Positions 44,169 through 53,300 of a stretch of 64,000 nucleotides of DNA are shown here, in pieces. How positions within the stretch are numbered: position 1 is the first letter of the stretch; every line of letters begins with the position of its first letter. Position numbers and translations under genes: made by a program. A model generated the notes under the pieces. It searched no databases and was not told the origin of the DNA. It saw only the letters and a program-made list of their open reading frames with translations. This stretch comes from Oceanispirochaeta sp963676905 (GTDB lineage Bacteria; Spirochaetota; Spirochaetia; DSM-2461): contig CAXXVE010000001.1 of the NCBI GenBank assembly GCA_963676905.2, positions 2,976,001-3,040,000 on the forward strand, read 5' to 3'.

Positions 44169-44789
44169 ATGGCACTTGAAAAAGCGGTAATTATCAATCT
44201 GGATACGGATGAGGAGTTTCAGGTCCTCTTTAACCCCAAGGAGTACATCATCGAAAAGAAGACTCCCTGGAAGGAACATGAGATCAACGGGCTGGACTCT
44301 CCGGCTGTAGAGTTCACTATCGGTGAGAGAAAGCGGCTCTCTATGGAGCTTTACTTCGATACTTCCGAGGAGAAGAGCGATGTCAGGGAGTACACCGACA
44401 AGATTGAGGAGCTGATGATGGTCAATTCTGACCAGCACCGTCCCCCCCTGCTGATGTTCTCATGGGGAAACCTCCAGTTCCGCTGCGTTCTGGAAGATCT
44501 TGTACAGCGTTTCACAATGTTCCTCAACGACGGCACCCCTGTGAGGGCCCTGCTGAAGGTTCTCTTCAAGGAGTACTCCACCGCAGCCGGTCAAATTCAG
44601 GAAAAACCCCGTCACTCCTCGGACCATACCAAAAGAATTGTCCTTCAGGAGGGGGATTCTCTGAGTGCCATGTCGGGCCGTGAGTATGAAGACCCGGGCA
44701 AGTGGCGGGAAATAGCCAAAGCCAATGATATTGAAGATCCCATGGATGTGGACGAGGGAACGGTTCTTTCTATTCCCCCGCTGTACTAA
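44169..44789 (+). CDS. LysM-containing inner baseplate protein (Afp7 type)
   Basis: 206 residues. The N-terminal part (FNPKEYIIEKKTPWKEHEIN, RPPLLMFSWGNLQFRCVLE and RALLKVLFKEY) is the tube-initiation domain of Afp7/T4 gp53-like proteins, and a LysM domain closes the protein (GDSLSAMSGREYEDP to SIPPLY, about 157-206). It joins tube and hub. A strong AGGAGG SD precedes it; 12 bases to the hub gene. Confidence 0.9.
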   Translation: MALEKAVIINLDTDEEFQVLFNPKEYIIEKKTPWKEHEINGLDSPAVEFTIGERKRLSMELYFDTSEEKSDVREYTDKIEELMMVNSDQHRPPLLMFSWGNLQFRCVLEDLVQRFTMFLNDGTPVRALLKVLFKEYSTAAGQIQEKPRHSSDHTKRIVLQEGDSLSAMSGREYEDPGKWREIAKANDIEDPMDVDEGTVLSIPPLY

Positions 44790-44801
44790 AGGAGTCAGGA
44801 A

Positions 44802-45854
44802 ATGGCAGATGAAAATGTAACCTTGACCCCGACGTTCATCGTCTATATTAACGGAACCAGACTGGGGGTTGATCATGAGGCCTCGGTCAGACAGATCGTG
44901 GTGGAAGATGCCTACGACGCACCTGCAACATGCCGCATCATCCTCAGTGATATGGAAAGGAAGTGGGTGGACAGCGAGGATTTTGAGTTGGCCCAGTCTG
45001 TTTCTGTGATGCTTGGATTCAAAGACGCTGTGGAAGAGGTTTTCAACGGCGAGATCATCGGCAGCGAGGTCATCCTTAAGAAGCAGGCCGACGCCACTGT
45101 AATTCTAAGCTGTTCAAATAAGATGCACCGCCTGTTCAAGGTTAAAAAACACAGGGTCTTCAATGAGATGACCGACGAGGACATTATTGGCGAAATTGCA
45201 TCGGAGCATGGGCTGACAGCTGACCTTGATGCCCTGAGCGCTGAGAATGTTGTCAGGGTGCAGGAGTCTGTCACTGACTATGACTTCCTCAGAAAAACAG
45301 CCGCCGACTACAACTACAGATTCTGGGTGAATGAAGACAACCTCTGCATGAAGGCCGAAGTAGAGACCTCGGATGAAGACATCGTTCTGGAGTGGGGTAA
45401 GACTCTGCTGGATTACCGCTCTACCCGAAACACAGGAAAGCTCCTGACTCATGTTGAAGTTGTCGGCTGGGATCCCATGACGGAAGAAGGTTTTTCGGGA
45501 ACCATGACTCCCTCGGATATTGTTGACAAGACAGGAGACGGCTCTCTGGGAGCAGAATTGACCGAAGAGTACTTCGGTGAACGCCTTCTTGTTATCAAGG
45601 ATCTGAGCGTCAAGGATGAGCAGCAGGCCGAAGAGCGGGCTCTGGCAGTGCTGACGGAAAACTCCTACAGCTATATGAGCGCCCAGTCGGTCTGTGAGGG
45701 AGACAACCGCATCCGTGCCGGAGCGGTGGTAGAGATTAAAGAAGCGGGTGAGCGCTTTTCGGGGCCTTTTCAGGTAAGACGGGCTCTTCATAACTTTCAT
45801 GCCAGTGCAGGATATACAACAAAATGCGAACTAGTAAGAAATACAGAGGTCTGA
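44802..45854 (+). CDS. gp27-like hub protein (phage late control D family)
   Basis: 350 residues. LTPTFIVYINGTRLGVD, the VTDYDFLRKTAADYNYRFWV segment and the C-terminal RVRRAL-like fold (SGPFQVRRALHNFHASAGY) mark the hub half of VgrG. The OB-fold and needle parts are missing here and are encoded separately at 28541 and 26342. The trimer would sit at the tube tip and carry the separate spike. It overlaps the following radical SAM gene by 31 bases. Confidence 0.88.
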   Translation: MADENVTLTPTFIVYINGTRLGVDHEASVRQIVVEDAYDAPATCRIILSDMERKWVDSEDFELAQSVSVMLGFKDAVEEVFNGEIIGSEVILKKQADATVILSCSNKMHRLFKVKKHRVFNEMTDEDIIGEIASEHGLTADLDALSAENVVRVQESVTDYDFLRKTAADYNYRFWVNEDNLCMKAEVETSDEDIVLEWGKTLLDYRSTRNTGKLLTHVEVVGWDPMTEEGFSGTMTPSDIVDKTGDGSLGAELTEEYFGERLLVIKDLSVKDEQQAEERALAVLTENSYSYMSAQSVCEGDNRIRAGAVVEIKEAGERFSGPFQVRRALHNFHASAGYTTKCELVRNTEV

Positions 45855-46405
45855 ATACGGTCCTCAGAATTCATAGAATGATTCCTCTCTCCCTGACTAA
45901 TGGTCCCGGCAGACGTTTTGTCCTGTGGGTACAGGGCTGCTGCTTCAACTGTCCCGGCTGTTTCAATCCCTCAGCCAGGACCCTTATAGGCGGTGAAGAT
46001 ATCAGTCTTAAGGATATTATCCTCCATAGCGATCCTGCCAATCTGGAGGGAGTAACAATCTCGGGAGGAGAACCCTTTCTTCAGGCTCCCGAGCTGGCCA
46101 TTCTGCTGAAAAAGTTCAAGGAATATGGTCTGAACACCATGGTTTATACAGGATTCAACCATGAAAATCTTGTGAATAATGAAGTGAAGGGTGCAAAGGA
46201 GCTGCTGAAGTACACAGACCTCCTGCTGGACGGTGCCTTCAGCCGTTTTATTCCCCCCGACGGGGAATGGACAGGGTCGGGTAACCAGGGAGTTATTCCC
46301 CTGTCCCGGGCCGGTTTGAAGATGAAGAAGTTGAGAAAAACAGCCTATGTGGAACAGGAGTACATCCTGGGCAGCTCTGGCAGAGTAATAAAAACAGGAA
46401 TATAA
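45824..46405 (+). CDS. Small radical SAM 4Fe-4S protein, NrdG-like
   Basis: 193 residues. VLWVQGCCFNCPGCFNPSAR has the CX3CX2C cluster motif (Cys39, Cys43, Cys46), and VTISGGEPFLQ is the SAM-binding GGE motif. This matches activating enzymes of glycyl-radical systems (NrdG type). No glycyl-radical enzyme is encoded nearby. It begins within the hub gene and is one base from the AAA+ gene, so it is produced with the injection system. Similar proteins occur beside Ycf46-type ATPases, which suggests one module; the reaction is unknown. Confidence 0.85.
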   Translation: MRTSKKYRGLNTVLRIHRMIPLSLTNGPGRRFVLWVQGCCFNCPGCFNPSARTLIGGEDISLKDIILHSDPANLEGVTISGGEPFLQAPELAILLKKFKEYGLNTMVYTGFNHENLVNNEVKGAKELLKYTDLLLDGAFSRFIPPDGEWTGSGNQGVIPLSRAGLKMKKLRKTAYVEQEYILGSSGRVIKTGI

Positions 46406-46406
46406 G

Positions 46407-47939
46407 ATGAAAGAACTGAACCTGAGTATAAAAGAGAGAATTGAGGTCCTGATCCGGGCCCGCTACCCCCTGATCCAGATTGTATCCAGCGAGGAGAAGC
46501 GGGTGGAGGACACTCTGAAGTCCATTGTCCGTACCCGGAACAAACGCCTTTTTATCTGGTCCATCACAAAGGGGCTTGAAGCCGACGACAACAGCTGTGC
46601 CGCCGACCTCAGAGAACCCCTGAAGATTCTGGACCATATCATGGAGTGCGACATCAACGGCCTCTTCCTCCTGCGAGATTTCCATCCCTATCTCAATGAT
46701 CCCGTTGTTATCCGTAAGCTTAGAGACATAGGCCGGGAGCTGAAGATGAGCATGAAGAATGTGATTCTTCTTTCCCCGACTCTCAAGGTGCCCCAGGATG
46801 TGGAGAAGGAGATGACTATCGTCGACTTCGACCTTCCCGACAAGGCTACTCTTGAGAAGATCATCGACGAGATCAGCGGTTCCCTGGGAGGGGCAAAAAC
46901 CCTCTGGGACGAGAATCTTCCCAAGGAGAAGGTGGTGGAAGCCGCCCTGGGACTCACCGCCGAGGAGGCGGAGAACGTCTTTGCTAAATCCCTGGTTCAG
47001 ACCGGTGGCTTCGACATCACCGTGATCCTCTCTGAGAAGGAGCAGATCATCCGCAAGTCGGGTGTCCTTGAGTACTACAGGGCCCACGAAGAGATGAAGG
47101 AGATCGGCGGCCTTGAAAATCTGAAGCACTGGCTGGGCAAAAGAAGCCAGGCCTTTACCAAAGAGGCCCGAGACTTCGGACTCCCCGAACCCAAGGGGAT
47201 TCTGATGATAGGTATTCCCGGTTGTGGTAAGTCTCTGACAGCCAAGGCGGTCAGCTCCCTCTGGCAGTTACCCCTGCTGCGTCTGGATGTGGGCAAGGTT
47301 TTCTCCAGCCTGGTGGGAAGCAGCGAGGAGAACGTCCGCAAGGCGATCCAGACCGCCGAGTCCATCGCCCCCTCCATCCTCTGGCTTGACGAGCTTGAAA
47401 AAGGATTTTCCGGCATGGGCTCATCGGGAACCTCCGACGGCGGCACCTCAGCCCGGGTCTTCGGTACCTTTCTGACCTGGCTGCAGGAGAAGACAAGCCC
47501 CGTATTCGTTGTGGCTACCAGCAATAACATCTCACAGCTCCCTCCGGAGCTCCTCCGGAAGGGACGTTTTGACGAGATTTTCTTTATCGATCTGCCCAAC
47601 CATGAAGAGAGGAAGGAGATCTTCCGCATCCATCTGAAAAAGAGAAAGAGGGACCCCGAAAACTACGACCTCGACGAGATGGCCCGCCTCTGCCGGGGCT
47701 ACTCGGGCTCAGAGATCGAAGAAGTGGTTATCAGCGCCCTCTACGACGCCTTTGACAAAGGCACCGATGTGGACCAGCCCATCCTCTCCTCCTCTGCGGG
47801 AACCATGATCCCCCTGTCACAGACCATGAACGAGGAGATCAAGAAGATCAGGGACTGGGCGGAACTCAGGGCCCGCAAGGCCAGCGAAGTGAGCTTCCAG
47901 GAAGAGGAAGAGTCCTCCCGTAAACTGGAAATGGTGTAA
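46407..47939 (+). CDS. AAA+ ATPase of Ycf46 type
   Basis: 510 residues. The N-terminal domain begins ERIEVLIRARYPLIQIVSSE, which is the Ycf46 pattern; the AAA+ core has Walker A GIPGCGKSLTAKAVSS (about 270-285), Walker B ILWLDELEKGF (about 322-333), the ATSNNISQLPPELLRKGRFD sensor/arginine-finger region. Injection loci normally encode one AAA+ protein (Afp15) required for assembly; this protein probably fills that place. It sits between the radical SAM and DUF2997 genes, both typical Ycf46 neighbours. Confidence 0.88.
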   Translation: MKELNLSIKERIEVLIRARYPLIQIVSSEEKRVEDTLKSIVRTRNKRLFIWSITKGLEADDNSCAADLREPLKILDHIMECDINGLFLLRDFHPYLNDPVVIRKLRDIGRELKMSMKNVILLSPTLKVPQDVEKEMTIVDFDLPDKATLEKIIDEISGSLGGAKTLWDENLPKEKVVEAALGLTAEEAENVFAKSLVQTGGFDITVILSEKEQIIRKSGVLEYYRAHEEMKEIGGLENLKHWLGKRSQAFTKEARDFGLPEPKGILMIGIPGCGKSLTAKAVSSLWQLPLLRLDVGKVFSSLVGSSEENVRKAIQTAESIAPSILWLDELEKGFSGMGSSGTSDGGTSARVFGTFLTWLQEKTSPVFVVATSNNISQLPPELLRKGRFDEIFFIDLPNHEERKEIFRIHLKKRKRDPENYDLDEMARLCRGYSGSEIEEVVISALYDAFDKGTDVDQPILSSSAGTMIPLSQTMNEEIKKIRDWAELRARKASEVSFQEEEESSRKLEMV

Positions 47940-47949
47940 GGAGAGGAGC

Positions 47950-48159
47950 ATGGCAAAGAAAGAAGAGATGGAGATCACCATTAATAAGAACGGCGAGGTG
48001 GAGATCCACGTACAGGGAGTGGACGGCACCAGTTGCCTGAAGCTCACAAAGGAGCTGGAAGAGGCCCTGGGGATCGTCACGGGCCGTGAAAAAACATCGG
48101 AGTTCTATAAGGAAGAATCTCCAGTTACCACACATATCAACCAGGAAGAGGGTAAATGA
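47950..48159 (+). CDS. DUF2997-family small protein
   Basis: 69 residues with the pattern MEITINKNGEVEIHVQGVDG, then TSCLKLTKELEEALG, as in DUF2997, a short family found with Ycf35/DUF1257 and Ycf46. One conserved Cys follows the GVDG turn. A good AAGGAG site precedes it and the stop overlaps the next ATG by 4 bases. Function unknown. Confidence 0.78.
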   Translation: MAKKEEMEITINKNGEVEIHVQGVDGTSCLKLTKELEEALGIVTGREKTSEFYKEESPVTTHINQEEGK

Positions 48160-48878
48160 TCTTTCAGGGACAGGGCACCAGAGCCCTTATAGAGGAACAG
48201 CTCCGCTCCAGAAGCAATCTCAACGACTGGCAGCTTAAAAACGGCTCCTTCACGGACCTGGAGTTCCGGGAAAGGACCATCACCAGGATGTCCACGGAGC
48301 GGGCCGTAATGGACGAAACCCGTATAAAAAACTGCCATATCAACGAGTGCGAGTTCCTCCAATCCAACTTCCAGAACGCGGAATTAACAAACTCCACCCT
48401 GGAAGAGACAAGCTTTACAAGCTGCCAGCTCCGGCAGAGCCTCTGGGAAAACTCAAGGTTGATTCACTCCCGTATCAGATGCAGTGCGGCCCCCAAGCTG
48501 ATCCTTAAAAAAACAACCATTGAAAACTGCCTTATCGAGGAAGTGGAGGTCAACCGGGGGTCCATCTCAGACTGCTGCTTCTTCAAAACCTCCCTCTCGG
48601 CGGACCATCCTTCGGGTACAACGGGTTTCAGGAACTCAAGCTTCAAAGGCTCCCTCTTTGTAAACTGCTCTTTCAGCGGCACTGCCCTTGCTTTTACAAC
48701 CCTCACTGACTGTGTCTTTCTAAACTGCTCCTTTTGCAATGTGGACTGGGAGTGCATTGACCACAGAGAGAGCTCTTTTACAGACTGCCCCGGCGGCCCC
48801 CATATGGGCTACAGGCCCAAAGAAAAAGACCAGTCAGGCAGCTGGCTGCGCTTTGAACAGGAGATTTTAAATGGATAA
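48156..48878 (+). CDS. Pentapeptide-repeat-like beta-helix protein
   Basis: 240 residues. Between about 45 and 220 it shows five-residue periodicity with hydrophobic and Asn/Cys/Ser/Thr positions (INECEFLQSNFQNAELTNST), a loose pentapeptide-repeat pattern that predicts a right-handed quadrilateral beta-helix. Rich in Cys and Ser. Overlaps its neighbours on both sides, so it is translated with them. Role in the machine unknown; possibly a scaffold. Confidence 0.72.
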   Translation: MIFQGQGTRALIEEQLRSRSNLNDWQLKNGSFTDLEFRERTITRMSTERAVMDETRIKNCHINECEFLQSNFQNAELTNSTLEETSFTSCQLRQSLWENSRLIHSRIRCSAAPKLILKKTTIENCLIEEVEVNRGSISDCCFFKTSLSADHPSGTTGFRNSSFKGSLFVNCSFSGTALAFTTLTDCVFLNCSFCNVDWECIDHRESSFTDCPGGPHMGYRPKEKDQSGSWLRFEQEILNG

Positions 48879-49221
48879 ATCGGACCTTGAAAAACTGAGC
48901 CCCGAAGTTCTACAGGAGGGCTTTGCTCTCCTTTACAGGGAGTTTAAAGACAATAATACAAACACCGCACCTCAGGTCATAAAATCAACAGAACCGGAGA
49001 TCCCCAACTTCGTCTCCCTGATCCAGCATATGAAGAGCAGGTACACCTTTGCCGAACTCAACGACCTGACCGTCGAAGGGGGCAGGGTCTTCTTCAGACG
49101 GGGAGGTCGGAAAATCGAACTCTCAAGGGAAGAGGAGGAAGTAAAGAACACTCCTCCCCCCCAACGGGATAACGACACAACCGCTGAAACAGGCCGTTTC
49201 AGTCAACTGGAGCTCAACTGA
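48871..49221 (+). CDS. Hypothetical protein in injection locus
   Basis: 116 residues: helical first half (LEKLSPEVLQEGFALLYREF), a beta hairpin around GGRVFFRRGGRKIEL and a hydrophilic C-terminus. No family recognised. It overlaps the preceding gene by 8 bases and the next ATG by one base; tight coupling supports it as a real gene. Confidence 0.65.
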   Translation: MDKSDLEKLSPEVLQEGFALLYREFKDNNTNTAPQVIKSTEPEIPNFVSLIQHMKSRYTFAELNDLTVEGGRVFFRRGGRKIELSREEEEVKNTPPPQRDNDTTAETGRFSQLELN

Positions 49222-49421
49222 TGGCAGAAGAAAAAACAAAGCGTAAACACGTCTATATAGACCCCGCCACAGGAGAGCTTGACCTGAAGGATCTACCTGA
49301 TCCCTCCCTCCGGCGCTCCCTGATAGACAGCCTCTCCATGGAGTTTGCCTTTGAACCCCTGGACCAGTCCACCCTTGAAAAGATGGACGCCTTTGTGATT
49401 ACCGAACTGGAGAAATTATGA
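49221..49421 (+). CDS. Small hypothetical protein in injection locus
   Basis: 66 residues, charged and helical, with no recognised motif. Its start (ATG in TGATG) and its stop overlap the neighbouring genes, in keeping with translational coupling. Small acidic/basic proteins at this point in the cluster may be assembly chaperones; that is only positional inference. Confidence 0.6.
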   Translation: MAEEKTKRKHVYIDPATGELDLKDLPDPSLRRSLIDSLSMEFAFEPLDQSTLEKMDAFVITELEKL

Positions 49422-50149
49422 AAGAAGAGACCGAATTTTACCTGCCCATAGGCCTGACCGACAGCAAGGGAACCCTCCACCGCAAGGGCGTGATGAGGGC
49501 CGTTACCGCCGAGGATGAACTGGAACTCCAGGAGTCCGACGGGGTCCAGTTCAACGACCGCCAGAGGGATCTGGAACTCCTTGCCCGGCTGATCACATCC
49601 CTGGGAAGCCTCCCTCAGGTGGACCCTGACTCCCTGATGGAGCTCTATGAAGCGGACTTCCTCTACCTCCAGATGCTCTTCAACTCGGTCAACAGCGGCG
49701 CCAGACCACGGTTCCGCTGCCCCTCCTGCGGCGCACAGAACGACCTGGATGTCCCCACGCTCTTTAAAAGCAAAACAGATAACGACACCAAAACAGAGTG
49801 CGGCTTCTCCCTGCCCCAGGGCAGCGGCCTGAAACCCGAAATAGGCACAAAGGTGAAGGGGAAGATGCAGATGTCCCGGTGCAAGGACTACATCACCCTC
49901 TACAGGGACGAGAGGGCCCGGCGCAGCGCCAGCTGGTACTATGTGGGCCTTTTAACAAGGAGCGTCAAAAAGCTGGGGGCCGAGAAGGCCATCAACACCG
50001 GGGTTATAAGCAAGCTGACCCCCAGGGACTTCAGCTTTCTGGTAGACCTTTTTAACGAACTGAATAACGGCGTTGTCAGGTCGATCAAATCGCCCTGCAG
50101 CTGCGGCAGCGACATCCGGGTGGAGTTAAGCCTCCCGGGGGAAGCATAA
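49418..50149 (+). CDS. T4 baseplate-like zinc protein
   Basis: 243 residues. The first half (KGVMRAVTAEDELELQE and DRQRDLELLARLITSLGSLP) resembles the T4 baseplate hub assembly family found in eCIS loci; FRCPSCGAQNDLDV around residue 100 and SPCSCGSDIRVEL near the end provide two CxxC/CxC metal sites. Usually followed by a DUF6760 protein, as here. Probably a chaperone of baseplate assembly. Confidence 0.72.
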   Translation: MKEETEFYLPIGLTDSKGTLHRKGVMRAVTAEDELELQESDGVQFNDRQRDLELLARLITSLGSLPQVDPDSLMELYEADFLYLQMLFNSVNSGARPRFRCPSCGAQNDLDVPTLFKSKTDNDTKTECGFSLPQGSGLKPEIGTKVKGKMQMSRCKDYITLYRDERARRSASWYYVGLLTRSVKKLGAEKAINTGVISKLTPRDFSFLVDLFNELNNGVVRSIKSPCSCGSDIRVELSLPGEA

Positions 50150-50343
50150 GCCGTCTTTCCGGAGATGTTTACGGAGAGGCGGCGTACCTGGCCTACTACT
50201 TCCACTGGAGCCGGAAAGAGGTGATGGAGTTAAGCAGGCGGGAAAGGAAGCTCTGGCTTTCAGAATTGGCCAGAATCAATGATCAGATAACAAACAGGAC
50301 AAACAGCTTTGTTGCCGGCCTCAGAACGAGGGAAGGGGGGTAA
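50146..50343 (+). CDS. DUF6760-like small protein without a normal start codon
   Basis: The frame is open from 50068 to the TAA at 50341. The stretch AAYLAYYFHWSRKEVMELSR followed by RERKLWLSELARIN is a close match to the small eCIS protein family DUF6760, and the position after the T4 baseplate-like gene is right. There is no ATG, GTG or TTG before the conserved part. The best guess is an ATA start at 50146 that overlaps the upstream stop as ATAA, like the usual ATGA junction; a -1 frameshift from the upstream gene through the G5 run at 50137-50141 is the alternative. 65 codons from the ATA. Confidence 0.65.
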   Translation: MSRLSGDVYGEAAYLAYYFHWSRKEVMELSRRERKLWLSELARINDQITNRTNSFVAGLRTREGG

Positions 50344-50345
50344 GG

Positions 50346-53300
50346 ATGATAGGCGAAGTATTCAATTATATCTCAGAGGGGTTTTACCAGAAAAAGGACG
50401 ATGAAGTTGTCCAGGCCTTCGACAGCTACGAAAGGGGCCTTCAAAAAGACAACCCCGCCCTGCAAAACGAGGCCCGCCGCGCCCTGGAGTCCCAGCTGGT
50501 CTCCTCAGGCCAAATGGAGGAGGAGAGTGCCTTTATCAACCCCAATGAGTTCTTCCCGAACGGTCAGCGTGACCAGGACAGAATAGACGATTTCCGCCGC
50601 ACCATGATCCTACACCACAGCGGCCAGCAGGTGCTGTGGACCTTTGCCGGTACCACAGGAAGTATGAGCGTCCTCACAGAGAAACACCTGGAATCCATGG
50701 GCCGCAGCCTGGATGATCTGAAGCCAGCCGCCCTGGTCCGCTCTGAAAAGAGAAAGAAAACACCCCAAACTGGAAAAAACACCACCCGTCTCTACCTATA
50801 CGGTGACGGCACCGCCAGTAGTGAGTACAGCAAGGAGAAAGCTAAAGTCCGCTTTGACCGAATGAGGGATTCAAGCGGTTTCAACTGGAACCTCTCTTCC
50901 TACGACCCCAACTACCAGGTCCGGAAAGAGGGCTGGACTGGCGCCTTTGACAAAGAGGGTGACTGGGTCCGCCTGGAAACAGAATCCTATGCGGAGGATG
51001 AAGCCATAACCACCACACCCCTTACGCAAAAGAAAGAGATCACCCTGATCCACACCCTGGACGGCCCCCTTGTATACGATGCCGCCCTATTATTGGCCTC
51101 TGAAGAGGAGGAGTACTACTACTCCATGGACGGGGAGCTCTACGGGGGCGTGAAGAATGACCCAGGGGAAACCCTGAAGAAGCTGCAGGCTGAGCTGAAG
51201 GGCTCCGTGCCAAGAGCCCTTGTCCTTCCCGAGGCAACCCCGGAGGAGACAAAGCAGCTCTACCGGGAGAAACTGGGCCGTGATGTGATGATCTACGCCG
51301 AGGGGAGCCCGGTGGTAGATAAGATCATCGAGGAAGATTCAAGCACCCGTACGGAGCTGGCCGCGGTGTCCATGAGTCTTGCCGCGGTGACCAGACTCCA
51401 AAGACGGGGCTTGAGCCGGAAAGCTGCGGTGAAGGCCCTCTCCAGGACAGGGGAAACCGTGGAAGTGCCCCTGAATCCCTTTAACCCGGAAGACCGCAGG
51501 GAGCTGGCTCCCGATATCTCAAAAGAAGCATCCACCTGGCTTGATACAAAGGCAGAAACATTATCAGAGGATGAACTGACCACCGCCATCCCCTATATAG
51601 CAGGAGCCTTGCCTCTATTGGCCGCAGCGGCTCTGACCAGCAGCCTGGAAGAGAATGAGGTTTTAGAAGAAGCCCTCACCGCTTCCAGACAGGAAGAGCC
51701 CTCCAAGGCCGCCATGACAGGCCGCCTGACCCTGGGGGAACTGGCAGGCGGCAGCCACCCCTGGAAGAGCACAGAATCCAGAACCTACGACTTCTTTAAC
51801 GAGACAGAGTTGACAGAGGCAACCAGCGCTGCGGGCCTTTCAGAGGGAGAGGCGGCATCGGTGAAGGAAGCCGCACAGCAGCTTAATATCCCGCCGGTGG
51901 ACCGTAAGGTCTTTAACCGCATGATGAGCGCCGCCCTGGCCGAATACAGAAGCATACAGATGAGTACGGGCATGACAGCGGGGGACCTTGTACGCTCGGT
52001 GGACTCCATCAGTATGAGCCGTCCCGACGGTAAGAGGATCGCATCGAAACAGGTCCACTTCGAAGCCCCCCTTCACGAGGTACTCACAGCCGCAGCAGCC
52101 ACAACAAGCTCATCGAAGAGCATCAGCCGGGAGGCGCTGTTTCAGCCCTTAAGCGAAGCAAAGAGCATTCAGGCAGAGACAGCAGAGGTTAATGAAATAA
52201 CCTTAGAGTCAGCTCTGACGATAACAGAGGGACTCCTGTCCGCATTGGAGACTCCCGGTGAGGGAGCAGCCCCCTTAACTGAAGAGCAGACCACAACAGT
52301 ACAGGCTCTCTACAAACAGAGCGGCCTGACCCCCACAGAAGTCCAGACAGCCACAGCCCTCTGGCAGAAGAAGTCTTTTACCCCGGCCGAGTTTACCGCC
52401 CTCACAGGCAGGCTTGAAAGCAAGACCGCATCAAAGGCCCCAACCCAGCAAAATCCTGTAAAGAGCGAGATTATGAACTCTCTGCCCAAAAAGCAGCAGA
52501 AGAGCCTTGCCCCCTTTGTTGATAAGGCCATGGCGGGAAACTGGGAGAGTATTCCGGCAAAAGAGAGAGCTGAACTTTCAAACGCCATAATGGCCACATC
52601 GGGGATTGCCCTGCCGGTGGGTACTGATATCAACCCAGAGGGTAAAGTCTCTACTAAAGAATCAACATTTGCCGTTGACACTGCCCTCATAACCGAAGAC
52701 TCCCTGATCGTCCAGGCCGTAGCCGATGACTTTACTGAACAGGCCGCTGTAATAAACCCGGCACTTACAAGAGAGGCCATTCTCCCCATGGTTACAGGAG
52801 CCCTGGCAGGAGACTGGAGCAAAGTCCCCAACGATCTGAGACAGCCCCTGACCAGAACCGTACAAAGACGAGGAAGAGTTTCATCCATGGTTCCAAAGGC
52901 AACAGCCACCACAGCTCCCAAAAGGAGCATCAAGGGACAGAGCAGACAGCTCCCAGTGGCAGTCTCACCACAAATCCTTACAGGCAGAGGCTACAGCAAC
53001 CTGGGCTACAGTGTGGCACCCTCCAGGCAGAGTGTACACTCCATCAGCAAAGGGGCTAATGGAAGCAGTGTGAGGGGAGTGGATTTTACACAGGCTTCAA
53101 CTAGAGCACCAATACCAGCAAGTACAACAGCTGTAAAAGCAACGCAGTCAAAGAAGAAACAGTCTGCTGCAACTCCTGCATCATCCAGCCCAAAGGCCAA
53201 ATCGTTTCAGGCTCCTTCAAGGCTGCAGATTGTTCCACGAAGCGGCACTCCTACAGTCCACCAACCCACACCCTCAAGGAATGTGCAGGCGGTAATGGCT

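Noticed and set aside
46293..47129. Long 278-codon frame on the minus strand inside the AAA+ region
   Set aside because: It is antisense to a clear AAA+ ATPase and the radical SAM gene, with no recognisable motif; a shadow of GC-rich codon use.
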